From Rhodospirillaceae bacterium (GTDB taxonomy: Bacteria; Pseudomonadota; Alphaproteobacteria; Rhodospirillales; Casp-alpha2): DNA of 64,000 bases. Positions within the stretch are counted from its first letter, which is position 1, and each line of letters begins with the position of its first letter. This document shows positions 25,297 through 32,714 of the stretch, piece by piece. The DNA is taken from contig JAERTE010000123.1 in the NCBI GenBank assembly GCA_016845145.1, forward strand, positions 22,397 through 86,396, in the 5' to 3' direction. The position numbers and the translations under genes were made by a program. Under the pieces are notes generated by a model. The model made no database searches and had not been told where the DNA came from. It worked only from the letters and a program-made list of their open reading frames with translations.

Positions 25297-26820
25297 ATGT
25301 TTCTGTCTGAGGCTTTAGGGGCCCTGTCGATCGCCGCGGACATGGCTACTGGACGGCCACGCGGCGCGGCGCTGACCGGGACGATCATCAGTGTCCGGTT
25401 GGCGGAGTTGGCTGGCCAAAATGAGTCGACGCGGAAAGACGTCTATTATACGTCAATCGCCCGCTTCCTGGGGTGCACCGCGACGGGGCCGGAAGCCGCG
25501 ATGCTGGCCCTTGGCGATGATTTCGGGTTCAACGTCGCCTTTCAACTGTGCGACTGGTTCGACCCTGATTCGCTCCGGACCGCGCTCATGGAAAATGTCG
25601 CCTTGGACAGCTCCCTTGAGGACCGCCGGGCCGCTTTTGACGTCATTGTCGGGATGATCGACGATTTTCCCGCTGTCACGAACTTCCACTGTCAACAGGC
25701 TAGGGTTTTGGCGGACCGGCTCCCGGTACCTGGGTCCGTTATCGGTTGCCTTCCCTATTACTACGCTCGGTGGGACGGCAAGCTGAAACCCTATGAGGGC
25801 GAAGACATTCCCGTGCCGTCGCGGACGGCCAGTATCGCGGAAACCGCTGAGTTGGTCCACAAGCGCGGTGGACGCAAGGCAGCCATCGATGCAATCGAGG
25901 CCCGGGCCGGAAAACAATTCGACCCCCATTTATGCCGCTTGTTCGTGCAAAATGCGGAGACGCTGTTCGACGAGGTGGAAAACTGCTCAGAGTTCGATGC
26001 CTACGTGAACGTAGAGCCGGGTGATGCAATCCCCGTCAACATGGAAATCTGCGGCCGTTTGGGTGAAGTGGCCGCCGATATGGTCGACCAGAAGTGTATC
26101 TGGTTCGCGGGCCATTCGCGCCGGGTCGCGGCGTTGGCCTCCGACGCCGGACGGCGTGCGGGCTTGGACCCGGAGAAAGTCGAAATCCTTCGCCACGCCG
26201 CGCTGTTTCATGATCTGGGAAAAACCACGGTCAGTAACCGCATTTGGAATAAGGAAACCGAGCTTTCCCGATCGGAACGCCTGGAGATGGAAGGACACAG
26301 CTACCAGACGGAGTACATCATGGGTCACGCCGAACCCTTAAGGTCACTGGCCTCCCTGGCCGCGTCGTCGAACGAGCGGGCGGACGGAAGCGGCTACCAT
26401 AAACACACACAGATGACGGATCTGTCCGCCAATCTATTGGCGGCGGCGAATGAATACGACGTGCTTACCCACGACTTGCCCACCCGCAAGGCGTTGTCGC
26501 GGGAAAACGCGGCACAAGCGCTTGAAACCCTGGTGCGTGAGAAAAAGCTTTCCGCGATGGCGGTTTCCGCCGTCTTGCAGGCGGCCGGACACGCGCCCAA
26601 AATAACCGAACAGGTCTATCCCTGTGGTCTGACGCGGCGCGAAGCCCAGGTCTTGGCGCATTTGGCGCGTTCGGACACCACGGCGCGCATCGCCGATACA
26701 TTGGGCATATCCGAGAAAACGGCCGACCATCATATCCAGTCCATCTACACCAAGACCGGGGTTCGGGGCCGGGCTGCCATCGCGTTGTTCGCGGTCGAAC
26801 ACGGCATCGTCCTGGATTGA
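25297..26820 (+). CDS. HD-GYP-type phosphohydrolase fused to a LuxR HTH
   Basis: A 507-residue regulator. Residues 1-75 look like a degenerate first HD helix bundle (LGALSIAADMATGRPRG, then YYTSIARFLGCTA). Residues about 265-395 are an HD-GYP domain: HSRRVAALA, the metal pair H305-D306 (LFHDLGK), and ERADGSGYHK, where the GYP motif reads GYH. Residues 444-500 are a LuxR-type HTH (LTRREAQVLAHLARSDTTARIADTLGISEKTADHHIQSIYTKTGV). It probably couples a nucleotide or c-di-GMP signal directly to transcription. A long non-coding upstream region suggests complex control. Confidence 0.87.
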   Translation: MFLSEALGALSIAADMATGRPRGAALTGTIISVRLAELAGQNESTRKDVYYTSIARFLGCTATGPEAAMLALGDDFGFNVAFQLCDWFDPDSLRTALMENVALDSSLEDRRAAFDVIVGMIDDFPAVTNFHCQQARVLADRLPVPGSVIGCLPYYYARWDGKLKPYEGEDIPVPSRTASIAETAELVHKRGGRKAAIDAIEARAGKQFDPHLCRLFVQNAETLFDEVENCSEFDAYVNVEPGDAIPVNMEICGRLGEVAADMVDQKCIWFAGHSRRVAALASDAGRRAGLDPEKVEILRHAALFHDLGKTTVSNRIWNKETELSRSERLEMEGHSYQTEYIMGHAEPLRSLASLAASSNERADGSGYHKHTQMTDLSANLLAAANEYDVLTHDLPTRKALSRENAAQALETLVREKKLSAMAVSAVLQAAGHAPKITEQVYPCGLTRREAQVLAHLARSDTTARIADTLGISEKTADHHIQSIYTKTGVRGRAAIALFAVEHGIVLD

Positions 26821-26860
26821 GGCCTCCGGGAACGTTCCCCAGGTCTTTCTGAAGAAAATA

Positions 26861-26885
26861 GGGAGAACTCCCGATACTCCCTTTT
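26861..26885 (+). terminator. Weak hairpin terminator after the HD-GYP/LuxR gene
   Basis: GGGAG pairs with CTCCC across an 11-base loop and is followed by TTTT. A palindrome GGGAACGTTCCC lies just upstream at 26828-26839. The short stem makes termination plausible but not certain. Confidence 0.35.
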
Positions 26886-26958
26886 GGCCGGCTCCCATAG
26901 CCTTCTCCTTACGCCAAGCCTTCACGGGCTCTCAAATGATCACGAAAAGGAGAAAAAC

Positions 26959-27348
26959 ATGACCACCATCCATCGAACGATTGATATTGATGCAGCGCCG
27001 GATGCGGTGTGGGCGAAGGTTTCGGATACGGCGCGGATTTCCGACCTCATCGGATTTGTGACGTCAAGCGAACAGACCGATGATACCCGGCTCTGTAACC
27101 TCGACGGCGGAGGGACCCTGACCGAAAAAATCGTCAGCGTCGAGCCCAACCTGAAACGCGTTCTTTACACCATCACCGACTCCCCTTTGAACCTAGCATT
27201 CCACGTTGCGTCAATGCAGGTCGAGGAAAACAGCGGAGGGTCACGCCTTGTCTGGACGACCGACCTTCTGCCCGCCGAAGCCGCCGATCACTTGGCGCCA
27301 TTGCTTGACGCTGCCTGCACGGACCTGAAAACCAATCTCGCAGGCTGA
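26959..27348 (+). CDS. SRPBCC-family (START/Bet v1-like) ligand-binding protein
   Basis: 129 residues from ATG 26959 (MTTIHRTIDIDAAPDAVW), 6 bases after AAGGAG. The opening IDIDAAPDAVWAKVSDTARIS is the standard SRPBCC/polyketide-cyclase-like start; GGTLTEKIVSVEPNLKRVLYTI and GGSRLVWTTDLLP follow as the strands of the helix-grip fold. It binds a hydrophobic ligand or acts as a cyclase/dehydrase; the ligand is unknown. It is followed by an NTF2-like exported protein gene on the same strand. Confidence 0.85.
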   Translation: MTTIHRTIDIDAAPDAVWAKVSDTARISDLIGFVTSSEQTDDTRLCNLDGGGTLTEKIVSVEPNLKRVLYTITDSPLNLAFHVASMQVEENSGGSRLVWTTDLLPAEAADHLAPLLDAACTDLKTNLAG

Positions 27349-27422
27349 ACCACATTAAGCCAACGACGGCATCAAGTTCGAAAATCTCTTTACGCGCTTA
27401 CAGCAGTCTTAGGGGAGTCATC

Positions 27423-27848
27423 ATGTTCAACAAACTCATCATCACCACTTTTACCCTGGTCGCTCTGGGAATCTCCGGCGGCGCAGCCCTCGCCGATCGG
27501 GACGTTACCGAACGAGTGCTCAATCATCACCTGCAAAGCTTTGGGTCGGGCAATGTGGCCGCCATCATGGAAGATTATACCGACCAGTCGGTCATCATCC
27601 TACCCAACGGCATTCTCAAAGGCCGCAAACAGATCAAAGGGTTGTTTAACGCGCTGGTGGCTGAATTCTCCAAACCGGGCATGAAATTCAACCTGACCAA
27701 CACCAAGGTCGACGACCACTTGGCCTACATTACCTGGAATGCAGAAACCCAGGATAACGTCTATAACTTCGCCACCGATACTTTCGTCATCATGGGTGGC
27801 AAGATTAAGCATCAAACCGTTGCTTTCCATGTGACGCCGAAGAAATAG
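27423..27848 (+). CDS. Exported NTF2/SnoaL-like protein
   Basis: A signal peptide (residues 1-24, MFNKLIITTFTLVALGISGG... ALA) leads to an NTF2-like domain: VLNHHLQSFGSGNVAAIMEDYTDQSVII, GRKQIKGLFNALVAEF, and YITWNAETQDNVYNFATDTFVIMGGKI. Such periplasmic folds bind small molecules; no active residues can be assigned. AGGGGAG precedes the ATG, and a strong terminator follows the stop. Confidence 0.85.
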   Translation: MFNKLIITTFTLVALGISGGAALADRDVTERVLNHHLQSFGSGNVAAIMEDYTDQSVIILPNGILKGRKQIKGLFNALVAEFSKPGMKFNLTNTKVDDHLAYITWNAETQDNVYNFATDTFVIMGGKIKHQTVAFHVTPKK

Positions 27849-27874
27849 CGGTATATCGTCTCGTCAACCTAACC

Positions 27875-27909
27875 AAGAGCTTCGCCTATCGGCGGAGCTC
27901 TTAGTTTTT
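27875..27909 (+). terminator. Rho-independent terminator after the NTF2-like gene
   Basis: AAGAGCTTCGCC pairs with GGCGGAGCTCTT across TATC, and TTTTT follows at 27905-27909. This is the clearest intrinsic terminator in the left half. Confidence 0.88.
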
Positions 27910-28114
27910 CCGGAGGGCCGCTTCAGGTCAACAGTGCCCGTTCCAAACTTGGGAAAGTCAGTTCCGCTTCTGCCTCCAGCAGCGGAAATTTAACATTAAG
28001 ACCACCGACTCCGGAAATGGGTAAAAGCACCATTCTCGACCGCCGCTGATTTTTGTCGGCTTTTGAAATCGAACCAGACCGGTATCCGGGGCGAACCTGG
28101 GTGATTGCCGCCCG

Positions 28115-28480
28115 TCAGTCGGCGGCTGTTTTGGCAACCTCCGGCAGGGTAAAGGTCGTTACCGGCGCGATGCCGTGCTGATAGATGATGCCGCCGCGCG
28201 GTTGGTTCAACTCGCCGACCTCGAACAGGAAGTCGAAAATCTCGTCGGCGCGCGGGATCGGTACGGTGACGTGCAGCACATCCACCTCGTCCCAGGCGCC
28301 GATACTGCCGACCGTGCCGGCGCCGCGTCCGCGCCCGGTAGAGACATTGGCCGAATGGATGTCCTTCTCGCTGGACAGCTGGGCGATCAAATCCGTGCCC
28401 TTGCCTTGCGGCACGATACACACGATCAGTTTCGCGGGACCATCGGTTTCCATGCCATTGAATTCCGTACTTGTCTTCAT
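28115..28480 (-). CDS. PII-like signalling protein (second of two)
   Basis: A 121-residue protein with the PII ferredoxin-like fold: AKLIVCIVPQGKGTDLIAQL, TGRGRGAGTVG (in the T-loop region) and DEVDVLHVTVPIPRADEIFDFLFEVGEL. The uridylylated T-loop Tyr of GlnB is absent and the loop is short, so it is PII-like rather than a canonical GlnB/GlnK. It overlaps the first PII-like gene by 4 bases (28477-28480) and is last in the DUF1538 operon. It probably gates that transporter in response to a nucleotide. Confidence 0.82.
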   Translation of the reverse strand: MKTSTEFNGMETDGPAKLIVCIVPQGKGTDLIAQLSSEKDIHSANVSTGRGRGAGTVGSIGAWDEVDVLHVTVPIPRADEIFDFLFEVGELNQPRGGIIYQHGIAPVTTFTLPEVAKTAAD

Positions 28481-28842
28481 TCGGCGGCACCCAGTTTCGC
28501 CAGAACTTCGTCGGGAACGTAAGTCGCGGCCTTGTCCAACGGCGTCAGGTACATGATGCCCATGCCGGGCGTATCCAGCTCTCCGGCCAAGTACATTTGC
28601 TCGAACACCCGCTCTTGCTGCTCCGACGAAACAACCACGTGGATGACCTCCTTCTCCACGTCCACGGCGACGCCCAGGATGCCCAGGCGCTCGCGGATGC
28701 CCATGCCTTTTGCGAAATTGACCGTCGCACCCTGTGAGCCGGCGGCCCGCGCGGCCTCAATGATCTTATCGGCCTGGCCTCGTTGCACGACGCAGGTGAT
28801 CAGCGATACGTCTGTCAGGACGATGATTTCTCGTTTGCTCAT
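28477..28842 (-). CDS. PII-like signalling protein (first of two)
   Basis: 121 residues, paralogous to the next gene: DVSLITCVVQRGQADKIIEAARAAGSQGATVNFAKGMG, then EVIHVVVSSEQQERVFEQMYLAGEL. The fold and the Lys/Gly-rich loop fit PII, with no T-loop Tyr at the GlnB site. Its ATG overlaps the stop of the DUF1538 gene (28839-28842). Cytoplasmic sensing of ATP/ADP or another ligand and control of the membrane protein is the likely job, as with GlnK and AmtB. Confidence 0.84.
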   Translation of the reverse strand: MSKREIIVLTDVSLITCVVQRGQADKIIEAARAAGSQGATVNFAKGMGIRERLGILGVAVDVEKEVIHVVVSSEQQERVFEQMYLAGELDTPGMGIMYLTPLDKAATYVPDEVLAKLGAAE

Positions 28843-30599
28843 GTCGCCTCCGCGTTCAACTCGTGTTCGGTGCTGGCTTTGCGCGAACGCCGTACGCGCG
28901 CCTGTACCCAGACCCCGGTGGCAAGCACCGTCAGGATCGGTCCGATGGATGCCATGGATAAAATTCCAAAGCCTTCGACGGCACTGACCGCATCACCGAA
29001 CCCAAGCCCCATGGCCAGCACCAGTGGCACCGTGACCGGCCCGGTGGTCACGCCGGCGCTGTCCCAGGCCACGTTGACGAACTCTTCCGACGCCACATAG
29101 GTCAGGAACAAGGCGATGGAATACCCCGGCAGCAATAACCAGCCGATGGGGATATCGTAGATGATTTTCAGCACGCCCGTTGCAATGCCGAACCCGACGC
29201 CGATGGAAACCGCATAGAGCAGGAGCTTCTTCTTGAAGACGCCATTGGTCAGGTTTTCCACTGTGATTCCCAGCGCATTCAAAGCCGGTTCCGCCAGTGT
29301 TGCGCCGAAACCGAGCGCCCAGGCGAAAAACAGCGCAATGCCGATGCCCACTTCATACAAGTACAGCGGCGATTCCTTGATGTGGCCGAGTTCCGTAAAG
29401 GCGGCGGGTACGATACCGCCCGATTGGCCGCCCAGTTTCGACAGGCCGTAACTCAGGCCCAAGTTAAAGACGATCATGCCGAGCACACACAGCGCCAACC
29501 CATATGCCACGATACCGGCTTCGTGCACGCGCTCTTTCAGTACGACCTTGAGGATGAGCAATAAGAACAGCACCAACGGCACGATGGCGCGCACACCGCC
29601 GACGATCTCCGCCCAAGGTGTGCGTTCATGCCAGGCGGGATCAGCGCTGGTCGTCATGGCGGCTGCGGCGGCGATGATCGCTTCCGGCGTCACGGTGGCG
29701 GCGATGTAGAACGACAGCAGCATCACGCCCAACACCGGAAACAGCGATGCCAGAGTGACGATACCGAACCCTGATAGCGATGATTTGCCAGAGCCGCCCG
29801 CCGACGCGATGCCGATGCCCAGGCTCAACACCAAGGGCACAGTAACGGGGCCGGTGGTCACGGCACCGCAATCCCACGCAAGGCCGAGGGTCTTGGCCAA
29901 TTCCGGATCATTCATGGCCCATACCGTCAGCGCCAGAACAGGCGCCAATGTAAGATAGATATATGGTTTGAGGCTCCAGCCGTTAAGGAACCTGACGGTG
30001 CCCATCACGGCGGCCAACCCCACACCCATGCCAACCACCAATACCAGCACGCCGGACCACTGGTTCAACAATGCCCATAGATAAGGCGCGCGGGCCGGAT
30101 CGACGATTGAGCCCACGGCCTGCAAGGCGCCGATGGCGGGTTCGGCGAAAGTAACGCCGATGCCCAGCAAGAAGGTGACGCTTAAGACGACCGGCAGGGT
30201 GACGCGTTTGGGCAGCTTGTTGCCGATCTCCTCGCCGAACGGCATCAGGCCCAGCTTCAGGCCTTCCATGAACAGCATCAGGCCGATGATCACTGCGAAC
30301 AAACCACCGGTGATGATCCAGGAATCGGCCACCACCTGACGCAAGATCAGCAATTGAAACAAGATCAGATAAAGCGCGAGCGGCACCACGGCGCGGATCT
30401 GTTCGAACAACCGCACGCTCACATAAGGCGTCAGCAGCCGATAGACATTGAGCGGTGTGAGCCTGAGCGCCTGCGGTTGGTGAGGAATGAGTTCGCCGGC
30501 TTCGTCATATTCGGGGGTCGGTGTCAGGTCGCAATAGCTGACGGAGAGCTGCTCGAGCGACAGTTCGCGGGTGAAGTCGCCGTACCTGATGTGGCGCAT
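28839..30599 (-). CDS. Tandem DUF1538 multi-span membrane transporter
   Basis: A 586-residue membrane protein built of two homologous DUF1538 halves. Each has the recurring motif FAEPAIGALQAVG / LAEPALNALGITV and WDCGAVTTGPVTVPLVLSLGIGI / WDSAGVTTGPVTVPLVLAMGLGF, which shows the internal duplication. About twelve membrane helices are predicted. DUF1538 pairs (UmpAB) have been described as cation/proton antiporters; here both halves are in one chain. GAGGGA precedes the ATG, and an FNR box is 95 bases upstream. Two PII-like genes follow with 4-base overlaps. Confidence 0.9.
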   Translation of the reverse strand: MRHIRYGDFTRELSLEQLSVSYCDLTPTPEYDEAGELIPHQPQALRLTPLNVYRLLTPYVSVRLFEQIRAVVPLALYLILFQLLILRQVVADSWIITGGLFAVIIGLMLFMEGLKLGLMPFGEEIGNKLPKRVTLPVVLSVTFLLGIGVTFAEPAIGALQAVGSIVDPARAPYLWALLNQWSGVLVLVVGMGVGLAAVMGTVRFLNGWSLKPYIYLTLAPVLALTVWAMNDPELAKTLGLAWDCGAVTTGPVTVPLVLSLGIGIASAGGSGKSSLSGFGIVTLASLFPVLGVMLLSFYIAATVTPEAIIAAAAAMTTSADPAWHERTPWAEIVGGVRAIVPLVLFLLLILKVVLKERVHEAGIVAYGLALCVLGMIVFNLGLSYGLSKLGGQSGGIVPAAFTELGHIKESPLYLYEVGIGIALFFAWALGFGATLAEPALNALGITVENLTNGVFKKKLLLYAVSIGVGFGIATGVLKIIYDIPIGWLLLPGYSIALFLTYVASEEFVNVAWDSAGVTTGPVTVPLVLAMGLGFGDAVSAVEGFGILSMASIGPILTVLATGVWVQARVRRSRKASTEHELNAEAT

Positions 30600-30664
30600 G
30601 TGAATCCCTCAATGACCGGCATTCAAAGTTCGGCAATCCGGGGCCGATCTCTAGTTTCACACGA

Positions 30665-30707
30665 ATCCTATCAAATACGGATGCTATCAGGCCTTGATGT
30701 CGATCAA
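30665..30707 (-). promoter_or_regulatory. FNR-dependent class II promoter of the DUF1538-PII operon
   Basis: TTGATGTCGATCAA (30694-30707) matches TTGAT-N4-ATCAA perfectly. A TAGGAT hexamer at 30665-30670 lies at the distance a class II FNR promoter needs, giving a start near 30659 and a leader of about 60 bases. The box begins 8 bases past the stop of the Rieske-TPP gene, so the DUF1538 genes probably have their own promoter. Confidence 0.75.
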
Positions 30708-30714
30708 GATTGGG

Positions 30715-32700
30715 TTAGACCAATTCAACATCCGTGATGATCTCCACCAATGAAGGGCCATCATGCTTCAACGCCTTTTTCAGGGCATCGGCCAGGTGTT
30801 CGGGCTTGCTGACGCGGATGCCCATGCCGCCGCAAATCTCGGCGTATTTGGCGAACGGCGGGTTGTGCATGGATGTCTGCCAAACCTCCCAATGACCGGC
30901 GCGCTGCTCTTTCGAAATCTTGCCCAGTTCGTTGTTGTTGAGCAAAACGTGGGTGATGTTCATGCCGTACTTTACCGCCGTGGTGAACTCCGCCATGTAC
31001 TGGCCGAACCCGCCGTCGCCAGAGACCGAGATGATCTTGCGATCCGGCGCCGCCGCCCTCACGGCTGCCCAGGCGCCCATAGCGGCGGGGAAGGCGAACC
31101 CGATGGAGCCCAGATATCCCGACATCAATACCGACTGCCGTTCGACTTCGAAATAACGCCCGAACGAATAGGCGTTGTTGCCGACATCGACGGCAATGAC
31201 GGCGTCCGCCGGTGCGGCTTTGGTTAGTGCCGCGAACACCGCCGCCGATGAGATGCCCTTGCCGCGGCTGTCGTTGGCACGGCTTTTCTTTTCCGCCCTC
31301 CAAGCTTTCCAGCGTGCCTTCAGCTCAGCGCGCTGGTCGGTAAAGCGGCTGCCTTTCGGCAGACCTTTTTTCAGCAGACCAGCGGTAATCGACACCTCGC
31401 CCCACACCGGCACATCGACCGGGTGGAACTTGCCCAATGCCATTTGCTCGAAGTCCACTTGAATGATCTTTTTTGAACGTTCGATACCCGTGTGGTTGGA
31501 GAACGACGCGCCGAACACCACCAGCAGGTCCGCTTCGTTCATGAACCAGCTGGCGATGGGGGTGCCGCTACGGCCAAGTACGCCGGCGGCAAGCGGATGC
31601 TTGTCCGATATCTGGCCCTTGCCCTTGAACGTCGTCAGGATCGGCGCGCGCAGGCGTCCGGCCAATCGGATGATTTCGTCCATACCGCCCCGTGCACCAT
31701 AGCCAACGACGATCACCGGGCGCTTGGCCTTGCCGATCAAGCGGCAGGCATCGCGCACCGATTTTGCCGGGGGCGTGATGTCAGACGACGAGACCCGGCC
31801 TTTGGGGCCCGAGGCTTTGGCACCGTCGGCGGCAGGAAGAACTTGCACTTCGTCGGGGAAGATCAGGTGCGCCACGTCGCGCTTCAGGCTCGCGTGCTTG
31901 AGCGCCAACGTCATCAATTCAGCATGTTTGGAATCGTGCAGCACTGTCTGGCTCCACTCCGCCACGGCCTCGAAGGCAGAGGCTTGATCGATCTCTTGGA
32001 ATGCCCCTGGCCCCAGCACTTGGGTATCCACTTGCCCAGTCAGCGCCAGCACCGGCGCGCGGTCGACCTTGGCATCCCACAAGCCGGTCATCAGGTTGGT
32101 TGCGCCGGGGCCCGCGATGGTCAGGCATGCCGCCGCCCTGCCCGAAAGTTTGGCATAACCCGAGCAAGCAAACGCCGCTGCGCCCTCATGACGGATACCG
32201 ATGAATTTGAGATTGCCGGCTTGTTCCTGCAGACGGATAGCGTCCGCCAATCCTAGGTTCGAATGGCCGACCATGCCGAACACCGTATCCACACCCCAGT
32301 TGGTCATGGTTTCGGCCATGACGTCGGTGACCGTGCGGACATGCGACGCCTCTTCGGGCAGACCGACGTAGATGCCGTCGTCTCGGACCTCGACCGGGAA
32401 CATCTCCTGGCCGGTATCTTCATGTCCGCCCGGCGGTTTGCCGGTCAGCGGGTCGAAATCCCAACCGTGCCAAGGGCATCGGAGCCAGCATTCACCGTCG
32501 TTGCCGTTCTCGATGGAGCCCTCGCCAAGCGGCCCGCCCTGGTGCGGGCAGGCATTGTCCATGGCCGTGTATTGGTCGGCGAAATGTACCAGCGCCAGGG
32601 TCTTGGTCCCGGCGGAGACGGTTGTCACCCGTCCTGGCGGCAGTTCGTTCAGTTCTGCGACCTTGTGCCAAACGAGAAGGGTATTTTCGGAAGTCGTCAT
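30715..32700 (-). CDS. Rieske [2Fe-2S] domain fused to a TPP-dependent enzyme
   Basis: A 661-residue fusion. Residues 1-118 are a Rieske ferredoxin domain with C51-P-H53 and C75-P-W-H78. Residues about 122-661 are a complete thiamine-diphosphate enzyme of the acetolactate synthase/pyruvate oxidase type. The activating Glu is E172 (RHEGAAAF), AGPGATNLMTGLWDA and a central domain (IVVGYGARGG) follow, and the TPP/Mg motif GDGGFG...NNNELG is at about 561-590. No clear FAD-binding signature is seen in the central domain. The fusion suggests a 2-oxo acid decarboxylation coupled to one-electron transfer. AGGAG precedes the ATG. Directly downstream (14 bases) of the FMN glutamate-synthase-like gene. 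Confidence 0.87.
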   Translation of the reverse strand: MTTSENTLLVWHKVAELNELPPGRVTTVSAGTKTLALVHFADQYTAMDNACPHQGGPLGEGSIENGNDGECWLRCPWHGWDFDPLTGKPPGGHEDTGQEMFPVEVRDDGIYVGLPEEASHVRTVTDVMAETMTNWGVDTVFGMVGHSNLGLADAIRLQEQAGNLKFIGIRHEGAAAFACSGYAKLSGRAAACLTIAGPGATNLMTGLWDAKVDRAPVLALTGQVDTQVLGPGAFQEIDQASAFEAVAEWSQTVLHDSKHAELMTLALKHASLKRDVAHLIFPDEVQVLPAADGAKASGPKGRVSSSDITPPAKSVRDACRLIGKAKRPVIVVGYGARGGMDEIIRLAGRLRAPILTTFKGKGQISDKHPLAAGVLGRSGTPIASWFMNEADLLVVFGASFSNHTGIERSKKIIQVDFEQMALGKFHPVDVPVWGEVSITAGLLKKGLPKGSRFTDQRAELKARWKAWRAEKKSRANDSRGKGISSAAVFAALTKAAPADAVIAVDVGNNAYSFGRYFEVERQSVLMSGYLGSIGFAFPAAMGAWAAVRAAAPDRKIISVSGDGGFGQYMAEFTTAVKYGMNITHVLLNNNELGKISKEQRAGHWEVWQTSMHNPPFAKYAEICGGMGIRVSKPEHLADALKKALKHDGPSLVEIITDVELV

Positions 32701-32714
32701 GGATCGTACTCCTA

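Noticed and set aside
26828..26839. Palindrome GGGAACGTTCCC after the HD-GYP/LuxR gene
   Set aside because: A 12-base palindrome with no loop cannot make a stable RNA hairpin; it could be an operator but there is no promoter next to it, so I did not list it as a site.
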